Assembly (NCBI RefSeq): GCF_009696175.1
Contig: NZ_VUMM01000011.1
Coordinates: 1-55,307, forward strand
Direction: 5' to 3'
Source of the DNA: Floccifex porci
GTDB taxonomy: Bacteria > Bacillota_I > Bacilli_A > Erysipelotrichales > Erysipelotrichaceae
DNA length: 55,307 nucleotides
Made by a program: the position numbers and the translations under genes
Shown here: positions 1 to 11,317 of the stretch, piece by piece
How the letters are laid out: each line of letters opens with the position of its first letter
Numbering within the stretch: position 1 is the stretch's first letter
Notes under the pieces: generated by a model
The model's database searches: none
What the model was told of the DNA's origin: nothing
Seen by the model: only the letters and a program-made list of their open reading frames with translations

Positions 1-38
1 TATTACTATAACAACAAAAGAATTCAATCCAAAACAAA

Positions 39-74
39 ATGGATGCCTCCTGTTGTATACAGAGAAACATCCAT
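39..74. repeat. 7-bp inverted repeat upstream of first gene
   Basis: The arms ATGGATG (39-45) and CATCCAT (68-74) are perfectly complementary and enclose 22 nt. No T-run follows on either strand, so it is not an obvious terminator. It could be a leader element or operator belonging to a gene cut off at the window edge. No function is assigned; bases 75-156 hold nothing else recognisable apart from the ribosome binding site AGGAGG before the first gene. Confidence 0.3.
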
Positions 75-156
75 GTGTTAAACTCAATTCAAATTAACGT
101 ATGTCCAGAATATTGGGTACATATCAATAATATTCTATACAGGAGGTTTTTTTATT

Positions 157-546
157 ATGGCTGGAATAGAAAATAATGCGACTTTTTGGCAAAAACTAGA
201 TACGATTTTATTATCAAGCAATATTACCATTGATCGACCAAAAGGAACTTGTCATTTTAAATATAAAAATCTAATTTATCCAGTGGATTATGGTTTTTTG
301 ACAGACACACTCGGATCGGATCAGGCACCGATTGATATTTTTGTAGGAAGCAAAGAATCAAATTCAGTGGCAGCTTTAGCAATCAGTGCGGATGTATTAA
401 AGAAAGACTGTGAAGTAAAATTATTATTAGGGTGTACAGAGGAAGAAACACTTTCCATTCTGGAATTTTTAAATCAGACTGAATTTCAGAAAGCGATACT
501 GATTTATCGTGGAAATGAAATTCCATCATGGGCTAATGAGGATTAA
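157..546 (+). CDS. Family I inorganic pyrophosphatase-like small protein
   Basis: This 129-residue protein resembles the core of soluble family I pyrophosphatases: RPKGT, then YPVDYGFL and the metal-site segment SDQAPIDIFVG. Family I enzymes use a D-x-D-x-x-D set; here the middle Asp is Ala (D-Q-A-P-I-D), and the later Asp-x-Lys pair reads EVK. It is also shorter than the ~175-residue enzymes. Small proteins of this type occur in Firmicutes and are often annotated as pyrophosphatase, but catalytic activity is doubtful here. A good AGGAGG lies about 11 nt before the ATG. The true pyrophosphatase of the cell is probably the CBS-domain enzyme at 15.5 kb. Family assignment is reasonable; function is inference. 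Confidence 0.65.
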   Translation: MAGIENNATFWQKLDTILLSSNITIDRPKGTCHFKYKNLIYPVDYGFLTDTLGSDQAPIDIFVGSKESNSVAALAISADVLKKDCEVKLLLGCTEEETLSILEFLNQTEFQKAILIYRGNEIPSWANED

Positions 547-566
547 CGGTGTTTTGACACCGTTTT
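546..566 (+). terminator. Intrinsic terminator / attenuator hairpin
   Basis: Stem ACGGTGT / ACACCGT (7 bp, perfect) with loop TTTG, followed by TTTATT. The stem begins inside the stop codon of the preceding gene and ends 6 nt before the next ATG at 570, so it may both end transcription and restrict expression of the following gene. Confidence 0.6.
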
Positions 567-569
567 ATT

Positions 570-830
570 ATGGATATTTTTGATATTGATCAGGCACTTC
601 CTTATTTAAAACAGAATTATGTTTTATATTGTCTGGATTCAAAAGTAATTTTATATTTACAGGATTCTATGATTGTTTTATATAATGAACAATGGCATAG
701 TCGAATAAAACTGGAAGATTTTCTTACTTCTTTTTCAAGCTGTCATTTTCAGCTGATTGAGCAATCCGATTCATCCATTTCAAAAGAAAAAGATGATGAA
801 TATTACCAGTGGCGATATCATCATCAGTAA
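570..830 (+). CDS. Hypothetical 86-residue protein
   Basis: I do not recognise this small protein. It is acidic at the C-terminus, rich in Tyr, Leu and Ile, and has no signal peptide or transmembrane helix. It starts directly after the hairpin at 546-566 and has no Shine-Dalgarno sequence and no -10 box at leaderless distance, so it probably depends on read-through and reinitiation from the upstream gene. It converges with the acetyltransferase gene, whose stop lies 2 nt away. Codon use is like that of its neighbours, which favours a real gene, but start and expression are uncertain. Confidence 0.5.
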   Translation: MDIFDIDQALPYLKQNYVLYCLDSKVILYLQDSMIVLYNEQWHSRIKLEDFLTSFSSCHFQLIEQSDSSISKEKDDEYYQWRYHHQ

Positions 831-831
831 A

Positions 832-1743
832 TCATTCAATAACATGCATCCATACCGGGTTTTCTAAACTCTGATAGTATTGGGATGCATTTTTTATTTC
901 TTTTCCGCTCCATTGAGAAAACAATCGGGCGTGATTTAAACGAACCAGAAGTTCTCCTTCCAAACGGGGATAGTCTAATAAGAACAGTTTTTCCATTCTT
1001 TCATATTCACTGACAATAAAAGTAATGGAAGTGGTTCTAAGGCTTAAATAACGAAACGCATCATAGATGGAAGAAGAGTTTAAATAAACCATATAATCCA
1101 CTTTTATATGCGTTTTTAAATCTTTATAGACAAGGAATCCATCGATATCATTGTCTTTTTTCATTACCAGTATTTTTTTCTGACTATTTAACTGATAGGC
1201 AAGCTGATTTTCAAATTCCTGTTTTGTGTATTGGATGCTCCCATCAAAACAGGACATAAACTGTTTATAGATGGGATAAAGATCCATTGTTTCATTATAG
1301 AAAGATACATTTTTTTCATTTCCTTTATCACATCGATAGGAAGAAATCGAATATTTTAATGTTTTTGAAACAGGTAGAAAGGAGCGTGTTTCAAATAATT
1401 TGGGAAACGTTGTATAAACAACAGAAACTAAATCATTGGCATTGCTTCTGGATAAAGCGGCTTCCAGTAAAGCAGAAAAATAACGTCTTTGACGATAATC
1501 CGGTAAAGTAGCTGCCATTGTAAAAACAGTGGCCATACATTTTGATTCTCCATTATAAAACGTTCTTCTTTTTGTCTGAAGACAGGATACAACTTTATTA
1601 TCAATAATCATACAAAACATACTGGAAGGATCAAATTCATATTTCATCCAGGCACGAATCTGATTTTTATCCATATGAAGGATGGATTTTTCCAGTAAAG
1701 ATAAAATATCGGATTGAAGTCCAATCGCATTATGAACGATCAT
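832..1743 (-). CDS. GNAT acetyltransferase, Eis-like architecture
   Basis: A 303-residue cytoplasmic protein with an N-terminal GNAT fold: a beta strand VSCLQTKRR, then the acetyl-CoA loop region TLPDYRQRRYFSALL (the R/Q-x-x-G/R-x-A pyrophosphate-binding loop in a degenerate form) and later FPKLFETRSF, which corresponds to the F-Y-E-K-x-G-F element. The second half resembles the additional GNAT-like domain of Eis-type enzymes. Eis relatives acetylate amines on diverse substrates; the substrate here is unknown. The start codon overlaps the stop of the small membrane protein gene by 4 nt (ATGA), so the two are translationally coupled in an operon that begins with yigZ. Confidence 0.7.
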   Translation of the reverse strand: MIVHNAIGLQSDILSLLEKSILHMDKNQIRAWMKYEFDPSSMFCMIIDNKVVSCLQTKRRTFYNGESKCMATVFTMAATLPDYRQRRYFSALLEAALSRSNANDLVSVVYTTFPKLFETRSFLPVSKTLKYSISSYRCDKGNEKNVSFYNETMDLYPIYKQFMSCFDGSIQYTKQEFENQLAYQLNSQKKILVMKKDNDIDGFLVYKDLKTHIKVDYMVYLNSSSIYDAFRYLSLRTTSITFIVSEYERMEKLFLLDYPRLEGELLVRLNHARLFSQWSGKEIKNASQYYQSLENPVWMHVIE

Positions 1744-1946
1744 TGTCCATCGTCCTCATATTCATGATATTCTGCATCTATAATATTACTGTCTGTAGAA
1801 TTTGATGACTCATGTTTGCTTCGATATAGTTTGATCAGATAATTGATGATCCATAAAATAATCAGAAAAGGAAGAACATAAGCTAATATTGGAAGAAAAA
1901 TACTGATGATCAAAACAACAATAAAAATAAGTAATATAAGTTCCAT
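1740..1946 (-). CDS. Small membrane protein with acidic tail
   Basis: This 68-residue protein has one or two closely spaced hydrophobic helices (residues 1-40, almost entirely Leu/Ile/Val/Phe with a Pro in each) followed by a basic stretch and an acidic C-terminal tail rich in Asp, Glu and Ser. A good ribosome binding site (AAAGGAGAT) precedes the ATG. It lies between yigZ and the acetyltransferase, 12 nt downstream of the first and overlapping the second. I do not recognise a family; function unknown. The fixed operon position and coupling argue that it is a real gene. Confidence 0.6.
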   Translation of the reverse strand: MELILLIFIVVLIISIFLPILAYVLPFLIILWIINYLIKLYRSKHESSNSTDSNIIDAEYHEYEDDGQ

Positions 1947-1958
1947 TTCTATCTCCTT

Positions 1959-2558
1959 TTAAATATTTTTTTCTTTTGTGATATCCTGAATCCATTCGGG
2001 CTGAATGCTTCCATTGGAAAGCTCCAGCAGATCTTTTGAAATATCCTGTTCTACAATATAATGATAATGAACTTGTTCATCATATTCAACTGAGGCAATT
2101 TCAATTTCATATTTTCTGAAATAAGCATCTACTTTTCCTATTAAATCATAACTGAAACTGATTTTATATTCATGAAATAAAGTGCTTTGTGTCAATACTG
2201 CATTTTCTAAAGCTTTTTGAACGCTAGAACTATAAGCGCGAACCAGACCACCTGTTCCCAGTTTAATGCCTCCAAAATAACGAACCACAACCGCAAATAC
2301 ATCTTCTAACTGTTCATGTAAGAGTACATTCAACATAGGATGTCCAGCACTTTGAGCGGGTTCTCCATCGTCATTGGAACGAACGATGTTTTTTATGATC
2401 ATTGCGGTACAATGATGCGTGGCATCGGGATGTCTTTTTTTAATGATTTTTAGAAATTCTTTGGCATCTTCTTCACTTTCACAACGATGTAAATAGGTAA
2501 TAAATTTACTTTTTTTAATTTCAATAGTATTGGTTACATCTTCTTTGAGTTTTGGCAT
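1959..2558 (-). CDS. yigZ: YigZ / IMPACT family protein
   Basis: A 199-residue protein with the UPF0029/IMPACT N-terminal domain: IKKSKF near the start, then H-P-D-A-T-H-H-C, the signature S-N-D-D-G-E-P-A-Q-S-A-G, and V-R-Y-F-G-G-I-K-L-G-T-G-G-L-V-R-A-Y. The C-terminal third matches the small DUF1949 domain. YigZ proteins are conserved but of unclear role; eukaryotic IMPACT regulates a translation kinase. I chose the ATG at 2558 rather than a TTG 27 nt upstream because a perfect TATAAT lies exactly 6 nt before it, which predicts transcription starting at the ATG itself. First gene of a three-gene minus-strand operon. Confidence 0.85.
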   Translation of the reverse strand: MPKLKEDVTNTIEIKKSKFITYLHRCESEEDAKEFLKIIKKRHPDATHHCTAMIIKNIVRSNDDGEPAQSAGHPMLNVLLHEQLEDVFAVVVRYFGGIKLGTGGLVRAYSSSVQKALENAVLTQSTLFHEYKISFSYDLIGKVDAYFRKYEIEIASVEYDEQVHYHYIVEQDISKDLLELSNGSIQPEWIQDITKEKNI

Positions 2559-2564
2559 ATTTGT

Positions 2565-2593
2565 ATTATATATGAAACTTTTCAAATTGAAAA
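2565..2593 (-). promoter_or_regulatory. Leaderless promoter of yigZ
   Basis: On the minus strand TTTTCA (2593-2588), 17 bp, TATAAT (2570-2565), then 6 nt and ATG. The predicted +1 is the A of the start codon. The -35 region overlaps that of the divergent promoter of the PTS IIA gene. Confidence 0.6.
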
Positions 2594-2615
2594 CATGACA
2601 TATTTCAAATACAAT
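2587..2615 (+). promoter_or_regulatory. Sigma-A type promoter of PTS IIA gene
   Basis: TTGAAA (2587-2592), 17 bp, TACAAT (2610-2615). A Shine-Dalgarno AGTGAGGA follows at about 2622 and the ATG is at 2638, giving a conventional short leader. This promoter may also serve the ATP synthase operon by read-through. Confidence 0.65.
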
Positions 2616-2637
2616 AGAAGAAAGTGAGGATTACGGT

Positions 2638-2952
2638 ATGGAAAAAGATTTAACTCAGATTTCTTTTGAAATCATTGCATATGCAGGGGATGCCAGATCG
2701 TATGCGTTTAAGGCTTTACAGGAAGCAAAAAATAAGAATTTTGAACTTGCACAACAATATTTACAAAAATCAAAAGATGCAGGTGTTAAGGCGCATCAGG
2801 CACAAACGGATTTATTATTTGATGAAATGAATGGAAATACCAGTGAAATGAGTTTACTGCTGGTTCATTCACAGGATCATTTGATGACATCTATGCTGGC
2901 ACAGGAATTAATTGAAGAAATGATAGAACTTTATAAAAAAGTGGAATTGTAA
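2638..2952 (+). CDS. PTS lactose/cellobiose-type IIA component
   Basis: This 104-residue all-helical protein matches the PTS IIA lactose/N,N'-diacetylchitobiose family: GDARSYAFKAL, then AHQAQTDLL, where the His is the phosphorylated residue, and the C-terminal LLVHSQDHLMTSM. IIA proteins of this family are cytoplasmic trimers that pass phosphate from HPr to IIB. No IIB or IIC gene is nearby, so it either serves a permease encoded elsewhere or has a regulatory role. It stands alone between yigZ and the ATP synthase operon and is closed by a strong terminator. Family assignment is firm; sugar specificity cannot be read. Confidence 0.85.
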   Translation: MEKDLTQISFEIIAYAGDARSYAFKALQEAKNKNFELAQQYLQKSKDAGVKAHQAQTDLLFDEMNGNTSEMSLLLVHSQDHLMTSMLAQELIEEMIELYKKVEL

Positions 2953-2976
2953 AATTATTTATTCATCAATAATGAT

Positions 2977-3010
2977 AAACCCTTTATCACTGTTGATAAA
3001 GGGTTTTTCT
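2977..3010 (+). terminator. Strong intrinsic terminator before atp operon
   Basis: A 13-bp perfect stem (2977-2989 with 2994-3006), loop CTGT, and a T-rich tail from 3004. It ends 17 nt before the atpB start codon, leaving no space for a conventional promoter between terminator and atp operon. Confidence 0.85.
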
Positions 3011-3026
3011 TTTAGAAAGGAGAGCT

Positions 3027-3842
3027 ATGACAAAGAAACAAAGAAAAAGAAGTGTCCTGATCATACTTTTACTGGCTATATTCTTTTTGGTTCTTTCCAT
3101 AATATGTAAGGGACCTGAAAATGCGGAAAGCATACAGGAAGTCATGAAAGATGGTGTTTTACATGAAGCCAATAAAATTTCTTTGTTTGGAATCATGGAA
3201 GTGAACCCATCGGTAGTTTCGGGAATCATTGTGACCGGTATTTTATTAGGACTTGCCTTATGCATTCGTTTATTTCTGATTCCAAAATTTAAAATGGTTC
3301 CAACCAAACCTCAAATAGTGATCGAGACGGCTGTAGGATATTTTTATAATTTAGCAAAGACAAACAGTCCCCATCGAAATCGATTTCTAGGGGCCTACTT
3401 ATTTGCTGCAGGTGTTTATATCTTTTTTGGAACGCTGTCGGAATTGTTTGGAATCCAGATTTTTACCACAAGTGGAACCAGTATGGCCAGTGTTGCCCCA
3501 CTGTCGGATATTAATGGAGCTTTATCGTTAGGCTGTTTATCCTATCTGGTTATTTTATCGGGAGGAATTGCTGGAAATGGTTTAAAAGGAGTGGGAAAGA
3601 CATTAAAAGATTTTTCACTTCCCATTTCAATGAGCTTTCGATTGTTTGGAGCTTTATTAAGTGGATTGTTAGTAACGGAACTTGTGTACTATTATATTAC
3701 TTTAAGTTTTGTATTGCCGATTATTGTCGGAATCTTATTTACCCTTCTTCATGCATTGATTCAGGCCTATGTATTAACGATGCTGACGGCCCTATTCTAT
3801 GGAGAAGTCAGTGAACCAAGTCATAAAAAGGCAGAAGCCTAG
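3027..3842 (+). CDS. atpB: ATP synthase F0 subunit a
   Basis: A 271-residue integral membrane protein with five to six hydrophobic segments. The family-typical ISMSFRLFGALLSG contains the essential Arg that faces the c-ring, and the last helix contains the LLHALIQAYVLTML pattern with a conserved Gln. Subunit a forms the two half-channels that move ions through F0. AAAGGAGAG precedes the ATG. First gene of the operon a-c-b-alpha-gamma-beta-epsilon; no atpI gene is present upstream. In a fermentative anaerobe the complex probably works mainly as an ATP-driven pump (inference). Confidence 0.92.
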   Translation: MTKKQRKRSVLIILLLAIFFLVLSIICKGPENAESIQEVMKDGVLHEANKISLFGIMEVNPSVVSGIIVTGILLGLALCIRLFLIPKFKMVPTKPQIVIETAVGYFYNLAKTNSPHRNRFLGAYLFAAGVYIFFGTLSELFGIQIFTTSGTSMASVAPLSDINGALSLGCLSYLVILSGGIAGNGLKGVGKTLKDFSLPISMSFRLFGALLSGLLVTELVYYYITLSFVLPIIVGILFTLLHALIQAYVLTMLTALFYGEVSEPSHKKAEA

Positions 3843-3855
3843 AGAGGAATTATAT

Positions 3856-4173
3856 ATGAAATCATTAATGAAAAGTGCATTTTCCAGTGTATGTGGATGC
3901 AGTATTCTATTTTTAAATACTCTTTCCTGTTTTGCATCAGAATCTTCAATTGTAGCGGATAAAGCAATGCCAGCGGCTATTGTGATTGGAATTGCAGCAG
4001 CAGCCGGTGCCATTTCTATGGGATGGGCCATTAGTAAGGCAAGTGAAGGAGTATCCAGACAGCCAGAAGCCTCTGGTAAAATTCAGACCATTTTAATGTT
4101 AGGACTTGTTTTTATTGAAACAGCGATTATTTACGCATTGATTGTTGCGATTTTAATTATCTTTGTATTATAG
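3856..4173 (+). CDS. atpE: ATP synthase F0 subunit c with signal-peptide-like N-terminus
   Basis: A 105-residue proteolipid, longer than the usual 70-90. Residues 1-29 look like a signal peptide (basic start, hydrophobic core, CFA-SES cleavage-like site). Two membrane helices follow, joined by the polar loop SRQPEASGKI. The ion-binding carboxylate is Glu88 in FIETAIIY. Relative to the sodium-binding c subunit of Ilyobacter, Glu65/Ser66/Tyr70 correspond to Glu88/Thr89/Tyr93, but Gln32 corresponds to Met55 and Val63 to Phe86, so the full sodium site is not present and protons are the more likely ion. Start chosen at the ATG following AGAGAGGAA. Confidence 0.9.
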   Translation: MKSLMKSAFSSVCGCSILFLNTLSCFASESSIVADKAMPAAIVIGIAAAAGAISMGWAISKASEGVSRQPEASGKIQTILMLGLVFIETAIIYALIVAILIIFVL

Positions 4174-4182
4174 GAGGGTGTT

Positions 4183-4662
4183 ATGCCTTTAAATATTAAT
4201 TTTCAACAAATCTTTCTTCATCTATTTAATTTTGTGATTTTAGGTGGAGGGCTTTATTTGCTTCTATATAAGCCAGTTGTTGATTTTATGAATAAAAGAG
4301 AACAATATTTTTCGAATTTAGAAAAAGAAACACAGCAGGCTTTAGAGCAGGCAAAAGAAAAAGAGGCACAATACAATGAAAAGCTGAATCAGTTTAATGA
4401 TGAAATGGCGATTAAAAAAGTAGAGGCCATTAAAGAATGTGAAAAACTGGTGGATGCACGTATTCAAAGTGCAAAAGAGGAAGCCAGTCATATCTTAGAA
4501 GATGCACATATTAAGGCAAAGATGCATCATGACAAGATGGTAGAACAGGCAAAAGAAGAAATTACGGATCTGGCACTGGATACCGCAAAGAAAATGATGA
4601 CCGATCAGGATATCTATTCTCAGTTTGTTCAGGCCTGCAATCAGGGTGATTTAGATGAATAG
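4183..4662 (+). CDS. atpF: ATP synthase F0 subunit b
   Basis: A 159-residue protein with one N-terminal membrane helix (about residues 10-28) followed by a long charged coiled coil rich in Glu, Lys, Ala and Gln. Subunit b is the peripheral stalk that holds F1; its C-terminus normally binds the delta subunit C-terminal domain. Length is normal, so no delta domain is fused here. GGAGGGTG precedes the ATG, and the gene overlaps the alpha gene by 8 nt (ATGAATAG). The partner domain that b would bind is found at the start of the next gene product. Confidence 0.92.
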   Translation: MPLNINFQQIFLHLFNFVILGGGLYLLLYKPVVDFMNKREQYFSNLEKETQQALEQAKEKEAQYNEKLNQFNDEMAIKKVEAIKECEKLVDARIQSAKEEASHILEDAHIKAKMHHDKMVEQAKEEITDLALDTAKKMMTDQDIYSQFVQACNQGDLDE

Positions 4663-6389
4663 TTCAAAAGTAGCTTATTTATACAGTGCAAAAAAGCCAG
4701 ATGATAGCCAGAAAGATCAGATTATTGAATTTCTGGATCGAAAATACGATTGTGAAGTTTTATTAAAATATGTATACGATGCATCTCTAGTTAATGGATT
4801 TCGAATCGCAATTGGAGATGATTTCTATGACTGGTCTCTGGAAAGTCGAATGCAGCAGCTGCAGGATCGATGGATGAATTCCATCAAGAAAGCCAATGAA
4901 GACATCATTCCTCTGCTGCAGGATTCTTTACAGACCTGGATACCTAAGGCTATGGCCTCTCAGGTGGGACACGTGCTTCGAGTTTGTGATGGAATTGTGT
5001 TTGTCAGTGGATTAAAGAAAGCAGAATATGGCGAAATCCTGATTTTTACAGGTGGAATTCGAGGAATGATCCAGGATCTAAGAAAGGATGAAATTGGCTG
5101 TATCCTGTTTGGAGATGAAAGTGAAATTGTAGAAGGAAGCATTGTCAAACGTACAGGTAAACAGGCTGGAATCCCGGTTGGTGAAGCTTTTATTGGAAGA
5201 GTGGTGGATGCCTTAGGAAATCCAATCGATGATCTTCCGGAAATTGAAGCGGAAGACTACTATCCAATCGAAAGAGCAGCCCCAGGAATCATTTATCGTC
5301 AGCCGGTAAATACACCATTGGAAACAGGGCTTTTAGCCATTGATTCTATGTTTCCGATTGGAAGAGGGCAAAGAGAACTGATTATTGGTGATCGTCAGAC
5401 GGGAAAAACGTCGGTGGCTATCGATACCATTGTGAATCAGAAAGATAAAAATGTGATCTGTGTCTATGTGGCCATTGGCCAGAAAGCCAGTTCTGTGGCG
5501 CAGCTTTGTGAAAATCTGAAATCAAAAGGAGCTATGAATTATACCATTGTCGTATGTGCGACAGCCAGTGACAGTGCTCCTTTACAGTATATTGCTCCCT
5601 ATGCGGGAACTTCTTTAGCAGAATATTTCATGCATCAGGGAAAAGATGTTCTCATTGTTTACGATGATCTGTCGAAACATGCGATTGCCTATCGTGCTTT
5701 AAGTCTATTGCTGGAACGATCACCGGGAAGAGAAGCATATCCTGGAGATGTATTCTATCTTCATTCGCGTTTGCTGGAAAGATCGGCTCATTTAAGTGAA
5801 GACCTGAATGGTGGAAGTTTAACGGCTCTACCAATTGTGGAAACACAGGCAGGAGATGTGTCCGCTTATATTCCTACCAATATCATATCCATTACCGATG
5901 GACAGATTTTTTTAGAAAGCAATCTGTTCTTCTCTGGACAAAGACCTGCAGTAAATGTTGGATTGTCGGTTTCTCGTGTGGGAGGAGATGCCCAGACAAA
6001 AGCTATGAAACAGGCAACAGGTTCTTTACGTCTGGATTTAGCACAATATCGCGAGATGGAAGTGTTTACGCAATTTTCATCGGACCTGGATGAAGGAACA
6101 AGGAATCAATTGATTTATGGACAAGGACTGATGCGTTTATTAAGACAGCCACAATATTCTCCATTGTCTTTACAGGAACAGATCTATTTATTAGTAGCGG
6201 GATTGAATCGTTTATTTATGGATGTACCGGTTAAAGAACTGGATCATATTAAATTGAGTCTTGTGAAATATATAAAAGCCAGTGCACCGGATTTAGATGT
6301 TGAAATTAAACAGACAAAAGTTTTATCACAGGAAAATAAAGATCGCATTGTTTCTTTATCAAATGAATTTTTAGATAAGGTAAAAGAAT

Positions 6390-9073
<2,684 letters not shown>

Positions 9074-9083
9074 TCATTACACA

Positions 9084-9110
9084 AAGGAGGTCAAATAGAC
9101 CTTCTTTTTT
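9084..9110 (+). terminator. Terminator of atp operon
   Basis: Stem AAGGAGGTC (9084-9092) with GACCTTCTT (9098-9106), one G-U pair, loop AAATA, then a run of T to 9110. It closes the ATP synthase operon. Confidence 0.85.
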
Positions 9111-9120
9111 CATATACAGA

Positions 9121-9149
9121 TTGACATAAATTAGAAATAAATAGATAAT
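9121..9149 (+). promoter_or_regulatory. Promoter of LRR surface protein gene
   Basis: Consensus TTGACA (9121-9126), 17 bp, GATAAT (9144-9149, five of six bases). AGGAGGA lies before the ATG at 9187, so this gene has a normal leader. Confidence 0.75.
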
Positions 9150-9186
9150 ATAAATGATTGCTTATAAATGATTAGGAGGATAAAAT

Positions 9187-11283
9187 ATGAAGAAGATCCT
9201 GAGTATATTTTTATCGATATGTACCTTATGTCTTCTAATGCCAACCGTAGTATTTGCCCAAGTACCAAGTGGTCTTCACTACAGTGAATCTGGTGATACA
9301 GTTAAAATTACAGAATATGTAGGTGATGCAACTGAAGTTGAAATTCCAGACACAATCGATGGGAAAACCGTAACAGAGATTGGAGAATATGCTTTTCTGA
9401 GCACTAATGTTGAAAGTGTAAAGATACCAGATGGTGTTACTTCAATTGGAATGTATGCCTTTAGAAATTGTGGTGCTCTTAAAAATATAAACATTCCGGA
9501 AAGCGTTACATCGATTGGACAAGGGGCTTTTTTTTCTTGCTGGAATCTTGAAAATATAAAGCTTCCTTCAGGGATAACATCAATTAGTCCTGAGACTTTT
9601 GTTTCATGTTCTAAACTTACAAACATAACAATTCCGGAAAATGTCGTATCCATTGGAAATGCTGCATTTTATCAATGTATGTCTTTATCAAGTATAGAAA
9701 TCCCAAAAAATGTTACATCCATTGGGATAAGTGCATTAGCAGAATGTGATAAACTTGCAGATATTACAGTGGATGAAGGAAATCTTTATTATTGTTGCGA
9801 AGATGGAATCCTGTTTAATATAGATAAAACAGAGCTGATACAATATCCTATTAATAAATCTTGTGAATCCTATAACATTCCAGAAAGTGTTACATCAATT
9901 CGAGTAGCTGCATTTTCTTTATGCAAAAATCTTACAAGTATAAGTATTCCAGCCAGTGTTGCATCGATTGGAGATAATGCGTTTTTTTCGTGTAGTAATC
10001 TTAAAAATGTATCCTTTGGCATGAATTCTCAGCTTGAATCCATTAATAGAAGAACTTTTGAGAGTTGTGGTTCTTTAGAAAGCATAGTAATTCCAGAAAG
10101 CGTAAATTCAATTCAGGATATGGCTTTTTATGGTTGTTCAAATCTGAAAAGTATATTCCTTCCTGACAAGGAACTGTCAATTGGTACAGAACATGCCATT
10201 TTGGATACGACATCAAAAATAAGATACAAGATTGAAAATGGTAAAGTAATCATTACCAGCATTGATTTAGGAAGTGGAAAAACAGATGTTGAAATTCCTG
10301 CAAAGATTGGTGGATATCCGGTAACTGGAGTTGCCGATGGATTGTTGGATAAAATCAGTTCTCATACGCATTATTATAACTGGACTGAGATAAATGGAAA
10401 ATATAAGGGTGAATGTGGTATTTGTAAAGAAAAAACACAAGAACAAACTGTTCCAACTATTGTAATCAATGCACCGGATCAGGTATGTAGAACACATGAT
10501 ACGGTAGTATCTGTATCTTTACCGGAAGGTCTTAAAAATGCTACACTGTATCATGAATTCAGTCATAGTGGCGGTGAAATTGATCTAGAGGCTTCGGATG
10601 GATTAAATGGAAAAGTATCTCATGAAAGTTATCCAGGAGAAGAAAATAGTTTAAAATTTGTTGTATATGCGAAAACTTCAGATGGATTTGAATTTACAGT
10701 CACAAAAACAGTAGAAATTTTAGATAATCATATTCTTGAGCATATTTCAGCTAAGGATGCAACGGCATCAAAAGAAGGAAATATTGAATACTGGACATGT
10801 AAAGGTTGTGAAAAATATTTTTCAGATAAAGATGGAGAAAATGAAATCGAATTAAAAGATACTGTTGTATCCAGAAAAGCACCTGAAATTATTGAAGGAA
10901 AAGGACAAAGCGTAAATCAGGGAGAAAAGAAATCATTATCTTTTACTTCCAGTGCTCCTTTTAATGAATTTAAATATGTAAAATTGGATGGAAAGGTATT
11001 AGATTCTAAAAATTATACAGTCAAAGAAGGAAGTACAATTGTCACATTGAATAAAGATTTTGTATCCACATTAAAGGCTGGAAAACATATCCTTACCATT
11101 GTTTCTGAAACAGGAGAAGCTTCGGTTGAATTTACCGTGAATAAAACATCTACGGTTAAACCTTCTAAGAATACAACCAATACCGGATTGGGTTCTAATA
11201 TTGGTTTATGGATCTCTTTAATGTTCACGAGTCTGGAAGCCATGGGAATTGGATTGATCTGTAGAAAAAGAAAAATGAAATAG
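9187..11283 (+). CDS. BspA-like leucine-rich repeat surface protein
   Basis: A 698-residue exported protein. Residues 1-25 are a signal peptide ending VFAQ. About ten LRR_5 (BspA-type) repeats of roughly 23 residues follow to about residue 340, with the recurring pattern NIPESVTSIGQGAFFSC. Then comes a region with paired Cys and His (HTHYYNW, ECGIC), a segment of the EYWTCKGCEKYFSD type common in Firmicute wall proteins, and a C-terminal membrane helix with basic tail. The motif before that helix is NTGLGSN, not a canonical LPxTG, so sortase anchoring is possible but unproved. BspA-type proteins mediate adhesion or host contact in other bacteria; the ligand here is unknown. Strong own promoter. 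Confidence 0.85.
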   Translation: MKKILSIFLSICTLCLLMPTVVFAQVPSGLHYSESGDTVKITEYVGDATEVEIPDTIDGKTVTEIGEYAFLSTNVESVKIPDGVTSIGMYAFRNCGALKNINIPESVTSIGQGAFFSCWNLENIKLPSGITSISPETFVSCSKLTNITIPENVVSIGNAAFYQCMSLSSIEIPKNVTSIGISALAECDKLADITVDEGNLYYCCEDGILFNIDKTELIQYPINKSCESYNIPESVTSIRVAAFSLCKNLTSISIPASVASIGDNAFFSCSNLKNVSFGMNSQLESINRRTFESCGSLESIVIPESVNSIQDMAFYGCSNLKSIFLPDKELSIGTEHAILDTTSKIRYKIENGKVIITSIDLGSGKTDVEIPAKIGGYPVTGVADGLLDKISSHTHYYNWTEINGKYKGECGICKEKTQEQTVPTIVINAPDQVCRTHDTVVSVSLPEGLKNATLYHEFSHSGGEIDLEASDGLNGKVSHESYPGEENSLKFVVYAKTSDGFEFTVTKTVEILDNHILEHISAKDATASKEGNIEYWTCKGCEKYFSDKDGENEIELKDTVVSRKAPEIIEGKGQSVNQGEKKSLSFTSSAPFNEFKYVKLDGKVLDSKNYTVKEGSTIVTLNKDFVSTLKAGKHILTIVSETGEASVEFTVNKTSTVKPSKNTTNTGLGSNIGLWISLMFTSLEAMGIGLICRKRKMK

Positions 11284-11287
11284 TAAA

Positions 11288-11317
11288 AAAAGCTGTTATG
11301 GAAACGTAACAGCTTTT
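11288..11317. terminator. Bidirectional terminator between LRR gene and rlmI
   Basis: Stem AAAAGCTGTTA (11288-11298) with TAACAGCTTTT (11307-11317), loop of 8 nt, A-run on one side and T-run on the other, so it can stop transcription from both convergent genes. The rlmI stop codon lies in its right arm. Confidence 0.85.

Noticed and set aside
546-570. Leaderless start for the gene at 570
   Set aside because: The bases at the -10 position are CACCGT; no promoter.
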